Positions 54,780-64,000 of a stretch of DNA of 64,000 nucleotides are shown one piece after another. Below the pieces are notes generated by a model, which was given only the letters and a program-made list of their open reading frames with translations, had not been told where the DNA came from and made no database searches. Numbering within the stretch: the stretch's first letter is position 1; each line of letters starts with the position of its first letter. A program made the position numbers and the translations under genes. The DNA comes from Otatea glauca (Eukaryota > Streptophyta > Magnoliopsida > Poales > Poaceae), in contig CM070722.1 of NCBI GenBank assembly GCA_036346275.1, forward strand, positions 27,675,336-27,739,335. Reading direction: 5' to 3'.

Positions 54780-57700
54780 AAGGCAACAAACCTGAGCTAT
54801 CCAAAGGCTTGGTGAAGATATCGCTAACTGGAGGTCACTCTCTACAAATCGAGCGCGATATCTCCCTTCTCCACATGGTCTCTAAGGAAGTGATATCTAA
54901 TGTCAATGTGCTTGGTCCGAGAATGTTGCACTCGGGTTTTTAGCAATGCAAATAGCGTAGTGTTGTCACGAAAAGTGGCACACTCTCTATCTCTAACCCA
55001 TAGTCCCGCAAGGTCGATCTCATCCAGAGCACTGCTACAAAGAATCGGCCGCAAAGAACATACTCGGCCTCGCCGTGGACTGCAACCCTGCATCGCTTCC
55101 TAGATGACCAAGAAACAAGAGAAGTGCCAATGAATTGCAAGTGCGTAAGTGCTTTTCCTATCTATCCTATAGCCACAAAGTCGGCATCGGAAAAGGCTCT
55201 AAGAGATAGACAAGAAGAAGAAGAGTACCAAATACCATAATCGCAGGTAGCACGAAGGTAATCAAGATGCGCTTGATCACTCAAGCGTGAGAGGCGCGAG
55301 GAGAAGCTTGAAATCGAGCGCATGCACACACAAATAAATGTATGTCCGCCTCAAGCAGTTGAGGTACAAGAGGGAGCCGATCATGCTCAAACTCCTTTTG
55401 ATCAAGAGCTCACCATCCTCATCGTGCTCGAGGACAAGAAGGTGGCCATAGGAGTCATCACCGCTTCCCATCAAACATATCGAGCGCCTCAGAGGTCACG
55501 TATATTTGCCTTGATGCAAGAAAGTACCTCCCGAGTCCGCTTGATTTGGAAGCCAAGAAAGTAGCTTAACTCGCCCATCATACTCATCTCAAACTCAGGC
55601 TCATCACCTCGTAAAACCGAGACACAAGCGAATGAGACGAGCCACCAAAATGATATCGCCCACATAACCGACAAGAAGAAAATGAGACTCATGGTGTTTG
55701 ATGAATGAGTTTTGTCTACTATGCCCATTTTAAAGTCATGGTGAGAAGATAAGACTTGAGCCTCTCATACCATGCTCTGGGGCTCGCTTGAGTCCATACA
55801 AAGCTTTGGAAAGCATGTATACATGACTCGAAACTTGGGGTTCTCGAATCCTGGAGGTTGCTTGACATAAACCTCTTCCTCAATATAGCCATTGAGGAAT
55901 GCACTCTTGACATCCATTTGATAGAGCTTGAAGCCCCGGGATGTAGAAAATGCAAGCAGGATACTAATAGCCTCTAGCCTAGCTACAGGGGCAAAGGTCT
56001 CCTCAAAGTCAAGACCCTCAACTTGATAAAAGCCCTGTCCAGCTAGCCTAGCCTTGTTGCGAATGACAACCCCATCCTCACTCTGCTTGTTTTTGAACAC
56101 CCACTTGGTCCCAATGACATTATGACCAGATGGGGGCTCGACAAGCTGCCATACCTTGTTCCTCTCAAAGTTCTCAAAGTCCTCATGCATAGCATTAATC
56201 CACGACTCATCGGATAATGCATGAGAAACATCCTTCGACTCAAATGAGGCAACGAAGGCAGAGTGAAGACAGAAGGAGGACAGACCCGTTCTTGAGCGTG
56301 TGACACGCTCGAACAAATCGTCAATCATCTGATCAGGAGGATGACGTCTCTGAATATGACGGGGAGGTCCAGCAACAGAAGTAGCCTCTACCTCTTGAAT
56401 AGAAGAGGTAGGAACAAAGCCACTCGCTAAAGGAGAGTCGGAAGGCAAGGGCTGGTCTCCCTGAGGTGCAGAAATGGAAACAGGAGGCACCTCAGGTAGA
56501 GAGGGGACTGGATCCGGTGGAACACCATCATTTCCATCATCCTCATCTTCTTCAAAGAAGATCTCGGAGGGATAAGAAGAGCTCAAACATCGTGTCTAGC
56601 TCCTGGGCTAGCCTCATCAAAGGTCACATCACAGGTCTCTAAGATCCTATGCGCATCGACACTCCTAACTTATAGCTACGAGAAGAAGACGAGTAACCTA
56701 GAAAGATACCATCACAAGAGCGAGACTCAAACTTATCTAGTTTACTAGACTTCAAGATAAAACACTTGCAACCAAAACACGAAAATGAGACACACCGGGT
56801 TTTCGCCATACCTCAACTCATAAGAAGTGCGATGCAAATGTGCTCTCAAAAACACGCGATTAGAAACATGGCAAGCAAGAGCTATAGCCTCACCCAAAAC
56901 TTCCTAGAGTATCAGACTCATCTAGCATCGTCCCGCCATCTCAACCAGGGTCATGTTCTTCCTTTCCACTACGCCATTCTCACGAGGGGCGAGGGAGAAG
57001 AGAACTGATGCTCTAAACCGCACTCTACACAAAACTCTCAAAGTAGGAATTCTTGAACTCCGTGCCATTATCACTGCAGATAGCTCAGAATGCACCTGGA
57101 GCTCAATGGACAACCCATCGACCAAACCCCAAGTGAGAAAAGTCTCATCCTTCGAGGCCATGAAGAATACCCAAGAGTATCTAGAAAATCATCAACGATG
57201 ACAAGAACATACCACTTCCCTCCCGCCGATCAGACTCTAGCCGGACAAAAGCATCCTGGTGCATCACCATCACTATGGTGACTGGAGGATGAGAAGCAGT
57301 AACCATCTTGCCATGTCGGCAAGGAGAGCAAACTAAGTCTTTGACCATCTTGAGTTTAGGTAAACCCCGAATGAGATCGTGGCTGCTAACTCGGGTCAAA
57401 TGATCAAAACCAATGTGACCAAGTCTCCTATGCCAGAAGGAGAGATCACGGGACTCAGAAGCAATCAAACATCGAAGAGAGTCTCTAGAAGAAGCAGAAA
57501 AATCAGCACGAAAGGCTCTCCCAAATCTAGAAATCCCGCAAACTAACCCTCCTGATGAATCAAGGATTCTACAGGCATTACTCTTGAAGCTTACCTCGAA
57601 AGAGTCATCGATAAGTCGAGAAACAGAGAGCAGATTGTATTGCAGCTTACTTACTAAGGCAACATCTTTAAGAATGAAATTTTGGTTAATGCAGATGGTA

Positions 57701-59040
57701 CCTTTAGCAATGATTCTACCTGAAGATGCATCCCCAAAAGTGATTAACTCATCACCAGGGGCTCAGACTAGGGAAGAGAACCAACGAGAATCTCCGGTCA
57801 TATGACGAGAACAACCGGAGTCAACAATCCAAACATCGCCCTTCCCCATCCGACGAACCTGATCCGTGTCGCTGTACAGCTCGGAGTCGCTCACTTCAAT
57901 GGCGCCTGCCATGAAGCACATGTCGGAGAAGTCGTCACCGCTCTTCACCTTCTCTTGCGGATCGTCCTTGCTTGCATCGCCCGGGTTCTCGAGGTCGGAG
58001 AGCTCGATGTCGCCCAAATCAAGCGGCGAGGACCCGGTGAAAGAGCTTCTTGTTCTTGGCGAAGTTGTGGTACTTCTTCTTCGCCGGCTCACGAGCTGGG
58101 GCCTTCTTGTTGTGGTTCTTGTCGGTGCAATCGTTCTTGCCCGAACCGCCTTGTTCGCTCTTGCCCTTCTCCAGCTTGGGGCAGTTTGCTCGAATGTGGT
58201 TGGGGCCACCACACTCGAAGCAGGTGATCACGCCACCTCTTTTTCTCTCTCTTACCCTCTTGTAGGCATGAGAAAACTTGCGAGCAAGAAGAGCAAGCTC
58301 ATTTTCTGGAAATTTTTCCAGTTGGTCATTCCTTAGCTCGCAAAGGGTGGAGAGAGAGAAACCACAAGAAGAGTCAGAAGAGGAAGATCCAATGGGATCA
58401 GTGACCAACGCCATCGACTGAGATTTCGTCTTCCGCGAGACGACGTCGATCTCATGAGTCTTGAGGCGGGAATACAACCCGTCAAGAGTCAAGGTCGACA
58501 GGTCGGTGGTGTCCTTGATGGTGGTCACTTTCATTTCCCAAACACGAAGATCGAGTGCGGTCAAAAATATCGAGCATTATCCGAGTCGTATATGCAACCG
58601 ATCGCTCGAGGTCGCCAAAATCTTCGTGAACCGACCAAAGCACTCGCCAAGACTCTCACCAAAGCAGTCGTTCAAACTTGTTGAACTCACGCTTGAATTG
58701 GTCCTGTCGAATCGCCTTGATTTGGGTAGTGCCTCATGGTAAGCATCGAGGGTTACCCAAATCTCATGAGCGTAACGAAGGTGAGAAATCCGTCATACTC
58801 ACTTCGGCTAAGACCACGTATGAGGATGTTCCTTGCCTTAGCGTCGCCTCAACGCCACCATATTGCCGGCCGTGACGCTTTCATCGGCGGGAACCTCATA
58901 TGGGAGTTTCACCTTCGCCATATCGGAAGCCCCGGCGTAGATGTATGACTCCATGCGTGACTTCCGAATGGAAAATCGACTCGCAGAAAATGGGTGGCTT
59001 GGTGGAATACTTGTCCATCGCCATGGCTCTTAAGACCGGT
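54780..59040 (-). pseudogene. Copia gag-pol polyprotein, degenerate
   Basis: Minus-strand domains in order: a gag N-terminal region (from about 59020, MAMDKYSTKPPIFCES-like) and capsid, then a zinc knuckle CFECGGPNHIRANC at 58181-58222. Protease with DSG (VWIVDSGCSRHM) lies at about 57795-57840. A pre-integrase finger (FWHRRLGHIG ... CSPCRHGK) is at about 57330-57450. The integrase tail (NGVVERKNMTLVEM) is at about 56930-56990. Reverse transcriptase is at 56200-55560 (NVIGTKWVFKNKQ, YQMDVKSAFLNGYIEEEVYV, MSMMGELSYFLGFQIKRT). RNase H (SWSSRKRC, CNILGPSTLTL after a shift, DIFTKPLD) is at 55150-54780. Several frameshifts and stops separate the blocks, and the YVDD-like reverse transcriptase signature is lost in the shifted part. 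Reading frames are better kept than in other retroelements here. Confidence 0.9.
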
Positions 59041-59062
59041 CAAGATCTATGAAAGAGCAAAA

Positions 59063-59077
59063 CCGGCTCTGATACCA
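59063..59077 (-). promoter_or_regulatory. Primer binding site of the copia element
   Basis: The plus-strand text ccggctctgatacca is the complement of TGGTATCAGAGCCGG, the initiator tRNA-Met site, two bases from the right LTR start at 59080. Confidence 0.9.
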
Positions 59078-59882
59078 ATTGAAAGACCGAGATGGCGACC
59101 AGAGGGGGGGTGAATGGTCCCAAAATAAATTTTCCCACCTCTTGGACAAATGCTAGTCAAAAGACTCAATACGCTTGTAAAACAGAGACTAGAAAAACAC
59201 AAGCGGTGTTCAAAACAAGACGACTCCAAAAGCCAATCATGATCTTGGCTTGCTTGTGAGATTCTAATGATCAAGATAGACTTTGAATGCCTTCTCATAC
59301 ATCACAAAAAGCAAGATAGCACAAGAGTAAACACCAAAACTCGATCAATTAAGAATTCATCATGAAGGAACAAAAGATCGGTTTCATTGCGTAACTTGAA
59401 CTGTGGTTGCTTAGAGAATTTGGATATGCTCGAGAGTGAAAATTCATCCAATCAATCCTCATTCTTTGCAACAAGAACCGAAGCAAATCAAAACTAAAGA
59501 ACTGCAAGTCACACGCTTTACACACTTCAAGAACACACAGATTTACAACTTGCAACAAGAATGTATGATTGCCTAAATGATTGAAAGCATCGAATCAAGA
59601 GAAGAGTTCATCAACCATGAATTTCAACAAAGATTCAATAGCATGTAGAAGGAGATGAGGCAAATCCAAATTACGTAAAGTAAATTGCAAGTAAGTAAAT
59701 GCGAATTTAGATAGCGTAATTTAAGTGCGTAATGTAAATGCGTAAGGAAATGAAACTAGAACATAAATGAAGAACATTTCATTTCTGGAAGGGAGGTTTA
59801 CAAAGCCTCAAAACAAAGTGGGCAAAACTCAAATGAGCAAAGAAACCTCGAACCTTCAAAGAGGGAGGCTGCCTCTACCCTC

Positions 59883-59890
59883 TATTTATA
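59883..59890 (-). promoter_or_regulatory. Putative LTR TATA box (TATAAATA)
   Basis: On the minus strand the context is 'gtcactataaatagaggg', a canonical plant TATA box. The same site is kept in the left LTR at 51819-51826. It lies between the U3 repeats and the primer site, as a promoter would. Confidence 0.7.
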
Positions 59891-60551
59891 GTGACTGATC
59901 AATTCCCACCCTTGGATGTCTTGCTTCAATCCTAAGCCAACTTCCAAGAGCCAGGATTTGATCCTTACACGCATACTCTCAACAACTCTCAACTACACTC
60001 GTGTACTTTCTTAGTACACTGACAAAGAAGTTACACTTTATCCACTACTTTATCTTCCGAATCGCAACCCTACAGCTCTCCTTGATCCAAGTAGTGATAA
60101 GCTAGCTTCTCCACTAATCTCTTGTCTCTTGAACTGCACCAACTTCATCTCCGCCATCTTCCGCGAACTTCCGCCAACTTGAACCTCCGCCATCCCATGC
60201 CTAGTTCCAGCCTCCCTTCGCCTCACCATGACCACCAAATGAAGTCCTACATTCACAAAGAAAAGAAATCCCTTCTTGGTTCCACCATGAACCCATCACA
60301 ACAATTCGATCATGAGTTGGGGTTAGAAAAGACCAAAAACGGACCAAAGCATTTCAACCAAATGCAGACTAGCTGTTTTCAATACAGCAGGATCTTCTAA
60401 ATTTGTTATGATTTTATATGTTGTTCTACTGAAAATCTTGTCAACATGGAAAAGTTGTGTTTCGAAATTATCTACAACTTTCATGTAGAACACATAATTT
60501 TTCGAGCACGGGAAGACCCTCAAAAATGCATATTACTGCACGCTGGAAAAA

Positions 60552-60881
60552 TTGGTCCGTAGTACACATGGGAACCATCGCGATTTGGTCCGTAGTACAC
60601 ATGAGAACCATCGCGATTTGGTCCGTAGTACACATGAGAACCATCGCGATTTGGTCCGTAGTACACATGAAGATCATAAAAATTTGGTCCGGCCTACACA
60701 TGAAGATCATAAAAATTTGGTCCGGCCTACACATGAAGATCACAAAATTTTGGTCCGGCCTACACATGAAGATCATAAAAATTTGGTCCGGCCTACACAT
60801 GAAGATCATAAAAATTTGGTCCGGCCAACACATGAAGATCATAAAATTTTGGTCCGGCCAACACATGAAGATCACATTTAA
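60552..60881. repeat. Ten 33-bp repeats in the right LTR U3
   Basis: The same ten-unit array as in the left LTR, in the same order, with a few base differences. The unit count is identical in both LTRs, which means the array existed before insertion. Since it lies in the 5' U3, about 85 bases from the LTR start, it could act as an enhancer. Confidence 0.92.
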
Positions 60882-60966
60882 ATACAAACTCAAATCTAAG
60901 CTATCCTAGATCATATAAAGTCAAATACTCATCACAAGCAAGGATGGAACTCCACATGGTCCTTCA

Positions 60967-61540
60967 CCCTCGCGAACTGGATGAAGTGCCTGTCCACGCT
61001 ATCCCCGTGGGAGCTCGTGAACATGCACCAGCCAAACAGCCAGAGCAGGTAAGCCTCAAGGTGGCGGCTCACCCTCTGCTCGTCCGCAGGCTCGACGATG
61101 TGCTCCGCCTGTAAATTTAAGTTTTCTTGTTAGTCTAGCCAATATATATATGCGAAGTTAAGTTTGAAAGGTTAGTTGCTTACCACGAACTGTCGAAGCC
61201 ACCTGTGTGTGGGACCATGGGTGCTGGTGAATACTCGGTACGCGGCAGGCGGTAGCACACCATGGAACCGCGCAAGTACCTCATCCCGCCACAGCGGGTC
61301 GACGTCCTGCGGCACCACAGGGTCACTAGCGAGCGGGAGATCGAGGAGGTAGGAGACGTCCTCCAAAGTGATCGCCATCTCCCCGACAGGTAAGTGGAAG
61401 GTGTGCGTCTCCGGTCTCCACCGATCCACCAGAGCGGTGAGAAGGGACCTGTCAAACGGGAACCAGTGGCTCGCGTCCCTCCCCGCACACTGCGGCGCCT
61501 TCACCATCCGTGCTGCTGGCAAGAATCCTGCGCTTTCACC
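60967..61540 (-). pseudogene. Plant mobile domain gene, N-terminal part
   Basis: On the minus strand: SHWFPFDRSLLTALVDRWRP, ETHTFHLPVGEMAITLEDVS, YLLDLPLA and HRWLRQFV, the conserved start of the plant mobile domain. An intron of 75 bases (61183 to 61109) has good borders: gtg|gtaagc and ttacag|gcg. The next exon (61108-60967) reads AEHIVEPADEQRVSRHLEAY and LLWLFGWCMFTSSHGDSVDR, then HFIQFAR, where the copia insertion occurs. Removing it continues AIANAPLDAVPQY, so the frame was still open when the copia inserted. The first methionine is not certain. Confidence 0.88.
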
Positions 61541-61989
61541 TTACTGAATGTAAATATTAAATTAATATGAGCACCGCACTAGTTAATTAAAACAGATTAC
61601 GATACTACATCGGGAATATTTTGAAATTAAAAGATAAATACGTTACCTGGGGATCCAACGTGGGTTGAGGGTCCAGAGCTCCCACGGTGGCCTCGGCCGT
61701 AGCACGCCCAGCTCCTGAGGGTCCTGTCCCTCCTCTGGTGAAGCGGTGGCGAAGTGTGCACGGTGACGACTGTCAACGACTGGGTCTACCAACTCAAAGG
61801 GCTAGTCGTCATCCACACCGTGAGCCATACCGCAAATTACAAAAGGAAAGTTATATACAAACAAATACACAAGCATCGAACAATACATCAAACCAAATGC
61901 GTATAAATAAATACACTAACATGAGAACAATACATCGAACCAAATGCGCATAAATAAATACACAAGCGCCCACAAACTCTAATCAAACA
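61541..61989. other. Spacer with small repeats
   Basis: AT-rich with one GC-rich patch (61650-61790) that may include an exon on the minus strand. The phrase 'aatacatc.aaccaaatgcg.ataaataaatacac' occurs twice (about 61882 and 61930). Confidence 0.4.
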
Positions 61990-62215
61990 GACATAACGCA
62001 CACTACATCAAGAAATATATTAGAACAAAGTTACAACGAACACTTCATCAAGAAAATATATTAAAACAGATTGCAACGAACACTTCATCGGAAAAATATA
62101 TTAAAACAGGTTACAACGCACATTACGTCATCAAATTATATTAAAACAGTTACAACGCACATTACGCCTTCAAATTATATTAAAACAGACACAACGCATA
62201 TTACATAAACAAAAT
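61990..62215. repeat. 40-bp tandem repeat, five to six copies
   Basis: The phrase 'ttacaacgcacattacgtcatcaaattatattaaaacag', with variants, repeats with 39-40-base periodicity; for example 'cacttcatc' begins at 62041 and 62081, and 'cattacg' at 62121 and 62160. Non-coding, between transposase and mobile domain gene. Confidence 0.85.
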
Positions 62216-62235
62216 ATTAATTTGACATATAGCAT

Positions 62236-64000
62236 CTAATAGTTCAAATAGCTTCCGATAGTCCGATGACGCCGCCCACCACGCCTTGCATTTACGATCC
62301 TTCCTCGCCGTCGGTGGCCATCTCCTCCTTCGCCCTCTTCGTTATTTGGTCGCGCGCTTGAACGTGTGACTGCTCGCTTGCACAACGAACATTTCTTCAC
62401 GCGCTTACGCTTTGGACTCATCCATATCATTCCCGATACGCCTTGTTTTGCGACGGCCTCCTTTGTATGATCTTGCATGAAAGTCGTGACCCGTAACCTT
62501 TCATCGACACCGGGGGTTGTGGTGAAAGAACCGACAACACCATAACCATACAGCCTCCTCCCAGTTGCCATCACCTTTCCTTTGTAAAATATTCAGATAG
62601 ATATGTACCGGTCGCATTCCAAATAATGCACATGCAGCTATCACATGAGAACATGGCTCAGGCAACAGAGGGGTTTGTTACACGAGCATTGACATTCACC
62701 TGTAAGATGCACTCTTGGGTGATAACCTTCTCGTTTGTTCCCCGCCGCCCTTTATCCCTGATATCACCTCGAGCGCAGTTGTTCGTGAACCTACTTTGAT
62801 AGCTCTATGCTTGCCCGCCTTCTTACTCTTCTCATCCATGTATTTACTTATCATGCTTGAGTACAAGGCATTCTCATCTCTCATTACTACTTCAGCAGCT
62901 TTATGCCTATCCACAAAATACTTGGTTGTATCCCGCAGCACTCCCTCAACAATTCCTACCAACGGGAGACACCTCATCCCTCTCATTACCCAGTTGTACA
63001 CCTCTGCCAAGTTGGTCGTCATGACACCGTATCTAGCACCATGTGTGTCATGTAACAATGATCACTTCTCTTTGGGCTCGTGCTTTATCCAGTCCGAGAA
63101 ACATTTGATCGGCCTTTGCCTACGACAACGACTCGTCGCCTCATCTTCTGTTGCTAGAGGGAATAAAGACTCTGCCTGCTCCTGTGTTACACTGCTAGTA
63201 GTCTCTTTGTGTTTTTTTGTTAGCTCATCAAGATTCTTCCAAAGAGTACGGAACTTGCTATCTTGGTTCTGCTTACATAGCCTCTTGAACATGTTCATCG
63301 CCTTCCTTGTTCTTGAACCGCTTATAGAAGTTCGCGCCAAATGCCTCATGCACCATCGGCTCTGCAAGTCACCCAGGAAATAGCTTCTCTTCCCTGCTTG
63401 CAATCGTCTCGATGGCACTAAGCGCACAAAGATGCTCGCATGCAAGATGCACACATGTTGGCGAGTCTTCACCACCCCGATCTTCAAGTTCAGAGGAACC
63501 ACACCAACTCTCATAGTTCTCGCTTCCATGAAGGCAAAGGCAACAGTGAAACTGGTTGTTCGCGTCGACACCCACAAATTGCCATTATTTGTCCTTTGTA
63601 TTTCCTTGTCAGAATGTGCCGCCCACACACAACAATGGACGGCAGAGATAGAACGCCTAATGCAAGCTCCGAATGCAAAGAAAACTCTCTTCAGATGCCT
63701 CTTGTTCGGCCACTTCCTTGACGGACACCCGATAATCATAAAAGTACCAAGATTTCTTCCCTGAATGCAACTGAGCAGTGCGGGCAGATTATGGTACGAG
63801 TCTTCAAATTTCCCAAATCTCATTTTCAAGGCCTTCTGCTTCGCCCTCCATGCCTTCCTCAGTAGCTAATTGTGTATCAAATCTGCTCAATTGCTCGAAT
63901 AATAGCACGGGCTCAAAATTCAGTTCTCAACTATCTCCGGTACATGACACTCGCGATATACCCGGACGACAGGTTCCTGTGAGCCACTGTGGTTTCTCAC
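62236..64000 (-). pseudogene. Mutator-like transposase with SWIM finger, partial at window edge
   Basis: Moves Mutator-like elements. The minus strand from the right edge reads MRFGKFEDSYHNLPALLSCI, then RVFFAFGACIRRSI, a degraded catalytic region where the first catalytic motif (usual VDGTF) reads VGGTF and is followed by a shift. Then come AFAFMEA, CILHAS, WCMRHLA, NMFKRLCKQNQDSKFRTLWK, LLHDTHGARYGVMTTNLAEV and YNWVMRGMRCLPLVGIVEGV. A SWIM-type finger near 62640-62700 shows CQCSCNKPLCCLSHV with a small shift before SHVIAAC. The C-terminal tail reads GSFTTTPGVDERLRV and a KKCSLCKRA knuckle, ending at 62236. The N-terminus lies beyond the window. Multiple shifts inactivate it. Confidence 0.85.

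Larger units (their letters stand above)
51024..60966 (-). mobile_element. Complete copia retrotransposon, 9943 bp
   Basis: Two LTRs, 51024-52901 (3') and 59080-60966 (5'), are nearly identical. CCCTC flanks the element on both sides (51019-51023 and 60967-60971), a perfect 5-bp duplication. Internal landmarks on the minus strand: tRNA-Met primer site next to the right LTR, then gag, protease, integrase, reverse transcriptase and RNase H (59040-54780), a 1.9-kb non-coding stretch, and the polypurine tract next to the left LTR. Domain order (integrase before reverse transcriptase) defines copia. LTR size and the long 3' spacer resemble the SIRE/Maximus lineage, including maize Opie and Ji; this is inference. 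It interrupts a plant mobile domain exon. Confidence 0.96.
59080..60966 (-). repeat. Copia 5' LTR (right), 1887 bp
   Basis: Ends as in the left LTR. The minus strand has TATAAATA at 59883-59890, which would place transcription start near 59855. The U3 is about 1.08 kb and the R-U5 remainder about 0.78 kb. High similarity to the left LTR points to a recent insertion relative to the other retroelements. Confidence 0.93.
47400..64000 (-). mobile_element. Mutator-like element with transposase, plant mobile domain and GRF finger, interrupted
   Basis: Minus-strand order from the right edge: MULE transposase with SWIM-type finger (64000-62236), plant mobile domain gene (61540-60967, continuing 51018-49570), a tandem repeat (about 48913-49050) and a GRF zinc-finger frame (about 48600-47650). 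A complete copia element (51024-60966) splits the mobile domain exon. Grouping them in one element is inferred from shared strand and from known grass Mutator-like elements with a plant mobile domain. The right end is outside the window and the left end is only approximate. Confidence 0.6.

Noticed and set aside
62715..63383. 222-codon plus-strand frame
   Set aside because: It is antisense to the Mutator-like transposase, which has clear protein similarity on the minus strand.

Overview
This is a 64 kb stretch of nuclear DNA from a grass (Poaceae) with a large, repeat-rich genome. The evidence is GT-AG introns in AT-rich sequence, extreme third-position GC in the one intact gene, and grass-type transposons: CACTA elements with Ulp1-like genes, hAT elements with 8-bp target duplications, Mutator-like sequence with a plant mobile domain, and gypsy and copia retrotransposons with initiator-tRNA-Met primer sites. 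I cannot name the species. No prokaryotic, organellar, rRNA or CRISPR feature is present.

Only two loci look like host genes. One is a dead UMP synthase copy (about 2.7-7.8 kb) that still has its introns and is split by a 3-kb solo LTR. The other is an intact single-exon EF-hand protein gene at 9660-10124. Nearly everything else is nested transposons.

Layout: (1) 0-2.7 kb, AT-rich repeats, a degenerate tandem array of about 170-bp units, and a duplicated intron-like segment. (2) 2.7-7.8 kb, the UMPS pseudogene with a gypsy solo LTR (duplication GTAGG). (3) 7.8-10.7 kb, the EF-hand gene and a fold-back MITE. (4) 10.7-14.8 kb, a copia 3' half on the minus strand containing a complete hAT element (duplication GCACTCAC) with a nearly intact transposase. 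(5) 15.8-18.7 kb, a rearranged CACTA element with a nested non-autonomous hAT. (6) 18.7-24.9 kb, the 5' part of a gypsy element (long LTR, primer site, extra ORF, gag) followed by a copia 3' half. (7) 25.0-26.0 kb, a second non-autonomous hAT (duplication CCTAGGAG). (8) 26.4-41.3 kb, a large CACTA element with TNP2 transposase, a TnpA-like gene and an Ulp1-like protease, containing a second gypsy solo LTR (duplication AATGG). (9) About 41.5-45.4 kb, a smaller CACTA on the minus strand, also with TNP2 and Ulp1-like remnants. (10) 45.4-47.4 kb, mixed repeats. (11) About 47.4-64 kb, a minus-strand Mutator-like region: transposase with SWIM finger, plant mobile domain gene, then a GRF zinc-finger reading frame. 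It is cut in the middle of an exon by a complete 9.9-kb copia element (51024-60966, duplication CCCTC) whose LTRs each carry ten 33-bp repeats.

The most unusual assembly is the transposase / plant mobile domain / GRF zinc-finger series on one strand. Other points of interest are the two different CACTA elements that each carry an Ulp1-like protease, an extra reading frame ahead of gypsy gag, a long hairpin beside the CACTA transposase start, and the unit repeats in the copia U3. Nearly all transposon genes have stops and frameshifts. All assignments come from reading the sequence; no database search was run.
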